The notes below the pieces were generated by a model that saw only the letters and a program-made list of their open reading frames with translations, was not told where the DNA came from and ran no database searches. Shown one piece after another: positions 6,493 to 12,978 of a stretch of 12,978 nt of DNA. Positions within the stretch are counted from its first letter, which is position 1, and the number at the start of each line of letters is the position of its first letter. Source of the stretch: an uncultured Dehalococcoidia bacterium (GTDB lineage Bacteria; Chloroflexota; Dehalococcoidia; Dehalococcoidales; UBA3254); the NCBI GenBank assembly GCA_903890885.1, contig CAITCX010000216.1, positions 1 through 12,978 on the forward strand. The letters run 5' to 3'. The position numbers were made by a program, and so were the translations under genes.

Positions 6493-8010
6493 GTGGAGCA
6501 AGAAAAACGATTAAACTCTATCCGCCTTCCAATACCTTTTAAGAAAAAACCCGCTGCAATGCCTGGGTTTTTAGGACTTTTCCTTGTCGCAGCACTGATT
6601 TTCTTAGTCGTAGCCTGTTCGGGAACTGCCACCACCCCGGTTAAAACAACCGCTGCTGTCCTTAAATACCGACCATATCCCGGCAATATCATATTGGGAC
6701 GGCCAACAGCTGATTATATTGCAGTAAGTCTACTGGCATCTGAAAACCTGGATGTGTACATTCAATACGGCAGAGACTCAGGCATTTACAAAGATAATTC
6801 CGCTGTAGTCAAATTAGCGCAAGGCCAACCCACAGAGATCGAGCTTTCTAATCTGGTGAAAGACACGCTTTATTATTACCGGGTTTGTCATCGGGTTAGC
6901 GGGGAGACGGCTTTTTCTGCAGATACCGAATATACCTTTCGCACTCAGCGGGTTCCCGGCAGCACTTTTAGCTTCGGTATTCAGGGCGATTCACATCCGG
7001 AGCGTACCCAAATCCAGTTTAACCCGGATTTGTATAATATCACTTTGAATCATGCTAAAGAGGCAAAGCCCGATTTCTATATGACCATTGGTGATGACTT
7101 CAGCGTGGATATCCCGGAAATAAAGGCCAATCCTACTTTGCAGAATGTCGAAAAGCTGTATGTCAACCAGCGCAATTGGTTGGGCACGGTGGGCAGTGCT
7201 TCGCCCATATATTTAGTAAACGGTAATCACGAGCAAGCTGCTAAATATTTGCTGAATGGTACTCCTGACAGCATCGCGGTATATTCGGGTAATTCTCGAA
7301 ACAAATATTTCCCGTTGCCTGCCCCCAATACTTTTTACAGCGGTGATGCTGTTCCGGTGGAAAATGTAGGTTTACCCCGGGATTATTATGCCTGGACATG
7401 GGGTGACGCCCTCTTCGTGGTGATAGATTTTTACTGGCACTCACCGGTGTGTGTGGATAACTATTTATATGATGCAGGTCCAAGGCTAACCGATTTGTGG
7501 AAAGTCACTCTGGATGAAAATCAGTATAAATGGTTTGAAAAGACGCTCGCAGAATCCCAGGCTAAATATAAGTTTGTCTTTACACACCAGGTACTCGGCA
7601 CCAACCGCGGGGGAATCGGGCTGGCCTCGGGGTTCGAGTGGGGTGGGAAAAGAACTAACAGCGATGTTGATGAGTTCGCCATAAAACGTCCGGGGTGGGA
7701 CATGCCCATTCATCAATTGATGGTCAAGAACAATGTGACTATATTCTTCCACGGTCATGACCATCTTTATGCTCGTGAGGAGCTTGACGGTATCGTCTAC
7801 CAGGAATTGCCGGCTCCTGCCGATTATCTTTATGGTATGCCCAATAGCAGCGTCTACAAAGGTGTCACTCTACCCTGTACGGGTTTTGTTAACGTGACTG
7901 TGGCTCCCACCGGCGTCAAAGTAGATTACATAAATTCATTTTTACCGAAAGACGTTAATAACAACAGGAAAGATGGGCAGCTAGCCTATTCCTATACCAT
8001 TCAAAAATAA
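6493..8010 (+). CDS. Lipoprotein calcineurin-like metallophosphoesterase (purple acid phosphatase type)
   Basis: A 505-residue exported phosphoesterase. The GTG start is supported by AGGAGG 7 nt upstream. Seen: a long basic n-region (KKK at 17-19), a hydrophobic segment (about 24-41) and a lipobox VVAC with Cys42 as the lipidation site. A fibronectin-III-like domain follows (about 58-151, ending YTFRTQR), as at the N-terminus of purple acid phosphatases. The catalytic domain has the dinuclear metal motifs in order: GDSH (165-168), GDD (200-202), GNHE (244-247), TH (364-365) and HGHDH (420-424). Known family role: hydrolysis of phosphate mono- or diesters using two metal ions. Substrate cannot be read from the sequence; phosphate scavenging outside the membrane is inference. 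No phosphate-transport genes lie nearby. It appears to be monocistronic. Confidence 0.9.
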   Translation: MEQEKRLNSIRLPIPFKKKPAAMPGFLGLFLVAALIFLVVACSGTATTPVKTTAAVLKYRPYPGNIILGRPTADYIAVSLLASENLDVYIQYGRDSGIYKDNSAVVKLAQGQPTEIELSNLVKDTLYYYRVCHRVSGETAFSADTEYTFRTQRVPGSTFSFGIQGDSHPERTQIQFNPDLYNITLNHAKEAKPDFYMTIGDDFSVDIPEIKANPTLQNVEKLYVNQRNWLGTVGSASPIYLVNGNHEQAAKYLLNGTPDSIAVYSGNSRNKYFPLPAPNTFYSGDAVPVENVGLPRDYYAWTWGDALFVVIDFYWHSPVCVDNYLYDAGPRLTDLWKVTLDENQYKWFEKTLAESQAKYKFVFTHQVLGTNRGGIGLASGFEWGGKRTNSDVDEFAIKRPGWDMPIHQLMVKNNVTIFFHGHDHLYAREELDGIVYQELPAPADYLYGMPNSSVYKGVTLPCTGFVNVTVAPTGVKVDYINSFLPKDVNNNRKDGQLAYSYTIQK

Positions 8011-8069
8011 ATACGACAAATACCATTCAGTATAACAGATAGCCTGATATCCAGAATTTTATTTTACAA

Positions 8070-8100
8070 TTGGAAATGAACGTGATAAGTTTTCTATAAA
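8070..8100 (+). promoter_or_regulatory. Weak promoter candidate for the methyltransferase gene
   Basis: TTGGAA (8070-8075) and TATAAA (8095-8100) resemble -35 and -10 boxes, but the spacer is 19 nt, longer than optimal. Downstream, AATGGTCAGG is repeated directly (8128-8137 and 8143-8152). The A+T-rich background makes chance matches likely. Confidence 0.25.
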
Positions 8101-8164
8101 TGAATAATCATAGATATCGTAATACCAAATGGTCAGGTTATTAATGGTCAGGACAAAAAAGTAA

Positions 8165-8944
8165 ATGAAGCAAAGTAATGATTGGAATCCCGATTTGTAT
8201 TTAAAATATAGAAATGAGCGTACGCAGCCTTCCATAGATTTAATTAGTAAAATCGGGATCAGTTTTCAGCCGAAATCAATCCTTGATATCGGGTGCGGAC
8301 CGGGTAACAGTAGTCAGGCATTGCTGCAAAGATGGCCTGGCGCCGTTTTAACGGGCATCGATAATTCTATTAATATGATTGAAAAAGCCAAAACGAGCTA
8401 CCCGGGTAATACATGGATAGTGGCAGATGCATCAAAGTATATATCAGATACAAAATATGACATTGTGTTTTCTAACGCGACAATTCAATGGATTCCAAAT
8501 CATAAAGATCTATTTAAAAGACTTTTTAACCTTACCAATATCGGGGGAGTCTTAGCAATTCAAGTTCCCAGGTTTAATGAAATGCCTTTAGCCAAAGCAA
8601 TTCAAAAAGTGGCAAATCAAGAAAATTGGCAAGAAGCTACCAAAGGCTGCTCAGAATTATTCACTTTCCATGATGAAAAATACTATTATGATTTGATGAG
8701 TTTGGACTATAGGTCAGTTGATTTTTGGCAAACGGATTACTTTCATATACTGGATTCGCAATATTCTATCATAGAATGGATAAGAAGTACCGGAATGAAA
8801 CCATATTTAGACTGTTTAAAAAATGAGGAAAAGCCCTTATTTGAGAAGGAAGTTCTGGCTGAAATAAAAGGTGATTATGCACCTCAAAATGACGGGAAAG
8901 TTCTTTTCCCCTTTAAAAGGTTATTTATGATAGGTTACAAATAA
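8165..8944 (+). CDS. tam: SAM-dependent methyltransferase, trans-aconitate 2-methyltransferase (Tam) family
   Basis: A 259-residue class I methyltransferase. Seen: the N-terminal DWNPDLYLKY...ER start typical of Tam, SAM motif I DIGCGPGNSS (about 42-51), acidic motif II GIDNS (about 64-68), motif FSNATIQWIPNH (about 97-108), then IGGVLAIQVP (about 121-130). The C-terminal stretch with IIEWIRSTGMKPYL and the final FKRLFMI also follow the E. coli Tam layout, recalled rather than searched. The known reaction is methyl transfer from SAM to a carboxylate of trans-aconitate, an inhibitor of the TCA cycle. The precise substrate here is unproven. The gene is visibly more A+T-rich than its neighbours (many AAA, ATT and AAT codons) and has only a weak, distant AGGA before the ATG. 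Both suggest recent acquisition. Confidence 0.78.
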   Translation: MKQSNDWNPDLYLKYRNERTQPSIDLISKIGISFQPKSILDIGCGPGNSSQALLQRWPGAVLTGIDNSINMIEKAKTSYPGNTWIVADASKYISDTKYDIVFSNATIQWIPNHKDLFKRLFNLTNIGGVLAIQVPRFNEMPLAKAIQKVANQENWQEATKGCSELFTFHDEKYYYDLMSLDYRSVDFWQTDYFHILDSQYSIIEWIRSTGMKPYLDCLKNEEKPLFEKEVLAEIKGDYAPQNDGKVLFPFKRLFMIGYK

Positions 8945-9099
8945 TAATCTCTGATCTTGAGATAAAGGCAAATATGCCATTCCTCCTTTGTTTGTAAAAG
9001 CGTATACCAACGCTCACACACCGGCATCACTCTAACAATGTGCGTAGGCTTGCCGTTCAGGGTCAAGGCTTTCTGAGGAGGCGTCATTAAAGGGAAGTG

Positions 9100-9444
9100 C
9101 CATTATCTTTGATAACTAATGGTCTTATTAAACCAGACTTTAATAACGTTGGCTCGCAAGATACTTAACTTTTCTGCTGCGTATACCGGTGCGGCAGAGC
9201 CGAAGTTCAGGAGTATGATGAGCCACGGTTCCGGAACTGCGAGGCCTACCCTTCCGGTGGTGAGAGCCACCTGATTACCTAGTCGATGTTTTTTATGCCA
9301 TACACCTCTCTCATAAACGTACTGGCTTCACTGTCATGGATCTAAATCGTGTAAGGGTCATAGACCCTGTTAAGATTGCCTTTCAGTGAAGTCCCGCAAC
9401 CAGACTTTTCCAGCCTTTCGGGAATTTAGCCTTGTTCGGTTGCG
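9100..9444. ncRNA. Candidate structured RNA or ribozyme/mobile-element remnant
   Basis: Consecutive stems read by eye are as follows. A bulged hairpin spans 9100-9122. An 8-bp perfect stem pairs TTATTAAA with TTTAATAA (9125-9146, 6-nt loop). CTGCTGC pairs with GCGGCAG (9174-9197, one wobble). GGTGG pairs with CCACC just before 9272. A long arm at 9324-9393 has an outer 10-bp stem (one wobble), an inner AATC/GATT and a terminal AGGGTC/GACCCT closed by a 3-nt loop. A 7-bp stem pairs CGCAACC with GGTTGCG (9395-9401 with 9438-9444). Several are GC-containing and nested, which random DNA seldom gives at this density. I do not recognise the family. Strand is uncertain because the stems read either way. 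Confidence 0.4.
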
Positions 9445-9468
9445 CGGTATACCCTTTATTGTTACAAT
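9440..9468 (+). promoter_or_regulatory. Candidate promoter of leuS
   Basis: TTGCGC (9440-9445) and TACAAT (9463-9468) are separated by exactly 17 nt. The -10 matches 5 of 6 consensus bases and the -35 matches 3 of 6. Transcription would start near 9475, leaving an 80-nt leader that contains the short GGCGC/GCGCC hairpin before the leuS ribosome binding site AGGAG (9539-9543). Confidence 0.4.
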
Positions 9469-9554
9469 AATTTCGATAAGACCACTGGCGCGGTTTCATG
9501 GGCAGCGCCTGTTCATCTTGTTCAATCACTTAAAAAACAGGAGACGGAATCGGC

Positions 9555-12011
9555 ATGGCTGATAGATATAATCACCAGGAAATCGAGATTAAATGGCAGG
9601 CAAAATGGGCTGAAGACAGGCTTTACGAAGCTAAAGAGCTGCCCGGGAAACCCAAATGGTACGCCCTGACCATGTTCCCGTATACTTCCGGCGATTTGCA
9701 CATCGGCCACTGGTATGCCATGGCGCCATCCGATGTTCATGCCAGGTATAAAAGGATGCAGGGTTTCAATGTGATGCATCCCATTGGTTTCGATTCTTTC
9801 GGCCTGCCAGCCGAGAACGCTGCCATTAAACGGGGCATTCATCCGGCCGTCTGGACCATGAAAAATGTCGAGAATATGCGCAAACAGCTGAAAACTATGG
9901 GCGCCATGCACGACTGGAGCCGGGAGGTCATCACTTGCCTGCCGGACTATTATAAATGGACACAGTGGTTTTTTCTGAAGCTTTATGAAGCCGGGTTAGC
10001 TTACCGCACCAAGGCGCCGGTCAACTGGTGTCCCAGTTGTCACACTGTCCTGGCCAACGAGCAGGTGGTAGACGGCTTTTGTGAACGCTGCGATTCCGCA
10101 GTTATCCGCCGTGATCTTGAACAGTGGTTCTTTCGCATCACCAAATACGCCGATGAGTTAATGCAGCACGAAGGCCTCGACTGGCCGGAGCGCATCAAGA
10201 CCATGCAGAAGAACTGGGTCGGCCGTAGTGAAGGCAGCGAGATAATATTCGGCCTGGACCGTCCTGCCGGATCTGCACAGGAAATCCGGGTTTTCACCAC
10301 TCGCGCGGATACCGTTTACGGCGTGACTTTTATGGTACTGGCGCCCGAACATCCGCTGGTAGCTGAAATAACTACCCCGCAGCAGAAGAATGCGGTGGAA
10401 GACTATATCATGCAGACCCGTCGGCAGACCGATATCGAACGACTATCCACCGAGAAGGAAAAAGACGGGGTTTTCACCGGCGCATATGCCGTTAACCGCC
10501 TGACCGGTGATAAAGTGCCGATCTGGATCGCTGATTATGTGCTGACCAGCTATGGCACCGGGGCAGTGATGGCTGTGCCTGCTCACGATACCCGCGATTT
10601 CGCGTTTGCTAAAAAATATGATCTGCCTATTAAAGTTGTAATCTCTCCGCCCGATTGGAAAGGCGAAGAGTTAAAAGAGGCCTACGTTGAAGAAGGCCTG
10701 ATGGTTAATTCTGGACAGTTTGACGGTAGCCTCAATCTGGCAGGCATCAAGGCTGTCACCTCTTACCTGGAGCAAAAAGGTTGGGGCAAAGCCACCGTCA
10801 GCTATAAACTGCGCGACTGGTTGATCTCCCGCCAGCGTTATTGGGGGGCGCCCATTCCGATTATTTACTGTTCCAAGTGCGGAGCTGTGGCAGTGCCTGA
10901 GAAAGACCTGCCGGTGGAACTGCCGGAAGATGCTGAATTTAAGCCCACGGGCGAATCTCCATTGAAGAATAATGAGAAATTCGTCAATACCGTCTGCCCT
11001 GCCTGCGGCGGTCCGGCCAAAAGGGAAACAGATACGCTGGACACCTTTATGTGTTCTTCCTGGTATTTTTTTCGCTACACCAGCCCGCACTACGATAAGG
11101 CGGCCTTCAGTCCGGAAATGGTCAAATACTGGATGCCCGTAGATCTCTACACCGGCGGAGCCGAACATGCTGTCATGCACCTGTTCTACGCCCGCTTTTT
11201 CACCATGGCCATTCGAGACATCGGGTTGATTAATTTTGGGGAGCCCTTTTTGAGATTGTTCAACCAGGGCACCATTATTTCCCAGCACATGAAGATGAGC
11301 AAATCGCGTGGCAATGTGGTCAATCCGGACCTCTATGTGGCCCAGATGGGGGCTGATACGGTAAGGGCCTATTTGATGTTCATCGCTCCCTGGGAAAGGG
11401 GCGGTGACTGGAATGACAGCGGCATCAGCGGCATCTACCGCTGGCTGAACCGTATCCGCAACCTGGTTCTGGAGGGTTATAATGCCAGTGCCGGAATCAG
11501 CGCGGAGGAAAGACCTCAAGCCGACCGCGATCTGGCCCGTATGACCCATAAAACTATCCAGAGCGTCACGGAGGACATTGAAAAAATCCGTTTCAATACC
11601 ATGATTGCCAGCCTGATGGAATACACCAATTTCCTGGATGATGTACGTAGCCGGGGCGCTGTTACTCAGGCAGTCTGGCAGGATGCCATGCGCAGCCTGA
11701 TGTTATTGGTTGCGCCTGCGGTTCCCCATTTAGCTGAAGAGCTGTGGTCGCTAAGCGGGCATCCTTATAGCATTCACAACCAGAAGTGGCCGGCCTTTGA
11801 TCCTGCACTGGTGGTGGTAGAGCAGGTAACGCTGGTGATACAGGTCAACGGCAAGCTGCGTGATCGCTTTGAAGTGCCGGTTTCCATCTCAGAAGAAGCG
11901 GCCAAAAAGCTGGCTTTTGAGAGTCCTAAGGTCAAAACGCACATTGAAGGCAAACAGCTGGTCAACGCCATCTATGTGCCGGGCAAACTGGTTAACCTGG
12001 TCGTGAAGTAG
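9555..12011 (+). CDS. leuS: Leucyl-tRNA synthetase
   Basis: A cytosolic class Ia aminoacyl-tRNA synthetase that charges tRNA-Leu with leucine using ATP. At 818 residues it is the usual bacterial LeuRS length. Seen: class I signature HIGH (49-52) within TSGDLHIGHW; a zinc module with CPSC (about 159-162) and CERC (about 177-180); the inserted CP1 editing domain (about 225-420) with TRADTVYG and the conserved GAVMAVPAHDTRD, whose Asp is needed in known LeuRS to clear mischarged tRNA; further Cys pairs CSKC and CPAC; the YTGGAEHAVMHL segment; and KMSKS (580-584). An anticodon-binding domain follows, then the C-terminal LVIQVNGKLRDR stretch typical of bacterial LeuRS. The ATG is preceded by AGGAG 11 nt upstream. 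yggS begins 2 nt after the stop codon, implying co-transcription and translational coupling. Confidence 0.97.
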   Translation: MADRYNHQEIEIKWQAKWAEDRLYEAKELPGKPKWYALTMFPYTSGDLHIGHWYAMAPSDVHARYKRMQGFNVMHPIGFDSFGLPAENAAIKRGIHPAVWTMKNVENMRKQLKTMGAMHDWSREVITCLPDYYKWTQWFFLKLYEAGLAYRTKAPVNWCPSCHTVLANEQVVDGFCERCDSAVIRRDLEQWFFRITKYADELMQHEGLDWPERIKTMQKNWVGRSEGSEIIFGLDRPAGSAQEIRVFTTRADTVYGVTFMVLAPEHPLVAEITTPQQKNAVEDYIMQTRRQTDIERLSTEKEKDGVFTGAYAVNRLTGDKVPIWIADYVLTSYGTGAVMAVPAHDTRDFAFAKKYDLPIKVVISPPDWKGEELKEAYVEEGLMVNSGQFDGSLNLAGIKAVTSYLEQKGWGKATVSYKLRDWLISRQRYWGAPIPIIYCSKCGAVAVPEKDLPVELPEDAEFKPTGESPLKNNEKFVNTVCPACGGPAKRETDTLDTFMCSSWYFFRYTSPHYDKAAFSPEMVKYWMPVDLYTGGAEHAVMHLFYARFFTMAIRDIGLINFGEPFLRLFNQGTIISQHMKMSKSRGNVVNPDLYVAQMGADTVRAYLMFIAPWERGGDWNDSGISGIYRWLNRIRNLVLEGYNASAGISAEERPQADRDLARMTHKTIQSVTEDIEKIRFNTMIASLMEYTNFLDDVRSRGAVTQAVWQDAMRSLMLLVAPAVPHLAEELWSLSGHPYSIHNQKWPAFDPALVVVEQVTLVIQVNGKLRDRFEVPVSISEEAAKKLAFESPKVKTHIEGKQLVNAIYVPGKLVNLVVK

Positions 12012-12013
12012 GC

Positions 12014-12682
12014 GTGGACGCAGACCTGGGCTTTAAATTGGAGGCTGTGAATGAACGCATTGCCCGGGCCTGTCAGCGGGTTAAACGTTCTCCGCAGGAA
12101 ATTACTCTTATTGCCGTGACCAAAATGGTTCCCCCTGAGACCATTGAGCAGGCTTTCCGTTTGGGTGTCCGCGATTTCGGCGAAAACCGCGTACAGGAGG
12201 CCGAAAGCAAAGCGGCTTTTTTTAAAGGTCTGCAGCCCAGACCGACTTTGCATATGATCGGGCATCTGCAGTCCAACAAGGTCAGGACAGCGCTGGGTTT
12301 GTTTGACATAATACACGGTGTAGACTCGATAAGGCTGGCCGTGGCCCTCGAGCGGCAGGCTGCGTCCAGGATTGCCGTTCTTCTGGAAGTGAATGTGGCG
12401 GCGGAAAGCAGCAAGAGCGGATTTTCACTTCAGGAGATAGGCCCAGCCCTGAAAACCCTGTCCAACTTAAAAAATATTGAAGTCCGGGGACTGATGACCG
12501 TGGCTCCCATGGTAGAAGAGCCTGAACAGGCCAGGCCGGTTTTCCGTAAACTGCGGGAACTGCGGGACACATATAAACTGGAGCATCTCTCAATGGGTAT
12601 GACCGGTGATTTTGAGGTTGCCATCGAAGAGGGAGCGACCCTGATCAGGCTGGGAGGAGCCATTTTTGGAGCCCGGGAGTAG
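12014..12682 (+). CDS. yggS: Pyridoxal phosphate homeostasis protein (YggS/PLPBP family)
   Basis: A 222-residue, single-domain PLP-binding protein of the YggS/PROSC family, which buffers cellular pyridoxal 5'-phosphate and affects amino-acid metabolism. Seen: the N-terminal helix ERIARACQRVKRS, the PLP-lysine strand LIAVTK (Lys37), FGENRVQEAESK, the HMIGHLQSNK motif (about 80-89), the LLEVNVAAESSKSGF strand, GLMTVAPM, then SMGMTGDFEVAI and the phosphate-binding end IRLGGAIFGARE. The length is typical for the family. The GTG start lies 2 nt after the leuS stop, so ribosomes probably reinitiate; no independent strong ribosome binding site is seen. A later in-frame GTG in the first helix would remove conserved residues. 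It is followed 57 nt later by proC, a widely conserved pairing. Confidence 0.95.
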   Translation: MDADLGFKLEAVNERIARACQRVKRSPQEITLIAVTKMVPPETIEQAFRLGVRDFGENRVQEAESKAAFFKGLQPRPTLHMIGHLQSNKVRTALGLFDIIHGVDSIRLAVALERQAASRIAVLLEVNVAAESSKSGFSLQEIGPALKTLSNLKNIEVRGLMTVAPMVEEPEQARPVFRKLRELRDTYKLEHLSMGMTGDFEVAIEEGATLIRLGGAIFGARE

Positions 12683-12739
12683 ATCCTGAACCCCAAAAGT
12701 GCGCGATTTATAAATTTAATTTTAATACAGGAGACGCCC

Positions 12740-12978
12740 ATGAAAATAGCGTTTATCGGCGGCGGCAATATGGCGGAGGCCATCCTCTCGGCCGTGTTGG
12801 CCAAAGGACTGGCGGAGGCGGCAGATATTACGGTCTGCGACATTTCGGATGAAAAACGCGGCTCGCTTAAACAAAAATACCAGGTCGCGGTGACAGACGA
12901 CAATGTGGGAGCCGTTAAAGGCAAAGAGATCGTGGTTCTGGCCGTAAAACCGCAGGTTTTGACTGAAGTGGCGGCTCA
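12740..12978 (+). CDS. proC: Pyrroline-5-carboxylate reductase (3' truncated by window edge)
   Basis: The first 79 residues of an NAD(P)H-dependent enzyme that reduces 1-pyrroline-5-carboxylate to proline, the last step of proline synthesis. Seen: the N-terminal Rossmann fold MKIAFIGGGNMAEAI with the nucleotide-binding Gly-rich loop (7-12), a second strand ITVCDIS (about 30-36) and VVLAVKPQVL (about 66-75), a family hallmark. The ATG is preceded by AGGAG (12729-12733) at 6-nt spacing. No stop codon is reached before the window ends, so the C-terminal dimerisation part is not visible. Its position after yggS matches the common bacterial yggS-proC order. Confidence 0.95.
   Translation, partial: MKIAFIGGGNMAEAILSAVLAKGLAEAADITVCDISDEKRGSLKQKYQVAVTDDNVGAVKGKEIVVLAVKPQVLTEVAA

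Larger units (their letters stand above)
8945..9554. other. 610-base region without a credible gene, rich in inverted repeats
   Basis: No frame here reads as a recognisable protein. Short hairpins begin right after the methyltransferase stop: ATCTC/GAGAT (8947-8963), GGCA/TGCC (8967-8978) and AGCGT/ACGCT (8999-9014). Much stronger structure fills 9100-9444. GTATACC occurs three times (9002, 9181, 9447). The last ~90 bases hold the likely leuS promoter and 5' UTR. In the UTR a GGCGC/GCGCC stem (9487-9491 with 9505-9509) has no U-run, so it is not a terminator. No T-box consensus is present on the plus strand. Confidence 0.6.

Noticed and set aside
9119..9274. A 51-codon plus-strand frame (ATG 9119 to TGA 9272-9274).
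   Set aside because: It has no ribosome binding site and overlaps several perfect stems. The opposite strand is also open over much of the same stretch, so structure rather than coding explains the lack of stops.
9038..9444. Intact group II intron, suggested by a GTGCG-like start near 9040 and multiple stems.
   Set aside because: No domain V hairpin with a GNRA loop was found, and no reverse transcriptase frame exists. Only a degraded or ORF-less relic could remain, so no firm call is made.
9436..9454. Minus-strand AGGGTATACCGCG resembles the T-box antiterminator consensus AGGGTGGNACCGCG.
   Set aside because: It is two bases short of the consensus, lies on the strand facing away from leuS, and has no specifier-loop stem or following terminator. 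Coincidence is more likely.
9481..9520. GGCGC/GCGCC hairpin in the leuS leader as an attenuator.
   Set aside because: The stem is only 5 bp and no U-run follows, so it cannot act as an intrinsic terminator. No leader peptide with Leu codons was seen.
10671..11549. A 292-codon open frame on the minus strand inside leuS.
   Set aside because: It is antisense to a highly conserved synthetase with all motifs intact, has no start signal, and its open length reflects leuS codon composition.

Overview
This 13 kb window looks like chromosomal DNA from a free-living bacterium, probably a Chloroflexota member near Dehalococcoidia. That placement is an inference from the style of the LeuRS and of the PAS sensor proteins, and from the leuS-yggS-proC gene order. 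It has not been tested by any search. Two compartments are visible. The right end is a housekeeping run of moderate GC. The left and middle are accessory: surface proteins, stress proteins, signalling proteins and one A+T-rich gene.

Left to right: (1) 1-1707, the 3' part of a large secreted protein with RCC1-type repeats, Ig-like domains and a PEP-CTERM-like anchor, closed by a clear intrinsic terminator (1740-1775). (2) 1889-2797, a two-domain universal stress protein. (3) On the minus strand, a two-gene signalling operon read from 6190 down to 2880. First comes an intact soluble PAS-histidine kinase (6190-4808). A four-PAS protein without a kinase domain follows (4773-2880); it carries a single-base frameshift in a C5 run and ends in a piece resembling the tail of a response-regulator receiver domain. 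The first 186 residues of the two proteins align without gaps at about 73% identity, so they arose by tandem duplication. (4) 6191-6492, a divergent intergenic region with tandem 7-mer and 9-mer repeats and an inverted repeat. (5) 6493-8010, a lipoprotein metallophosphoesterase of the purple-acid-phosphatase type. (6) 8165-8944, an A+T-rich Tam-family methyltransferase gene. (7) 8945-9554, 610 bases without a credible gene; its middle (about 9100-9444) is packed with perfect inverted repeats and is the best candidate for something undescribed, such as a structured RNA or a ribozyme/mobile-element remnant. (8) 9555-12978, leuS, yggS (PLP homeostasis protein) and the start of proC, all on the plus strand.

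Functionally, the right end is translation and amino-acid metabolism, and leuS and yggS are probably co-transcribed. The left and middle look like environmental sensing and the cell surface. The Tam gene and the structured region together resemble an insertion between the phosphoesterase and leuS. No tRNA, rRNA, CRISPR array or intact insertion sequence was seen. All identities and pairings were read by eye from the sequence.
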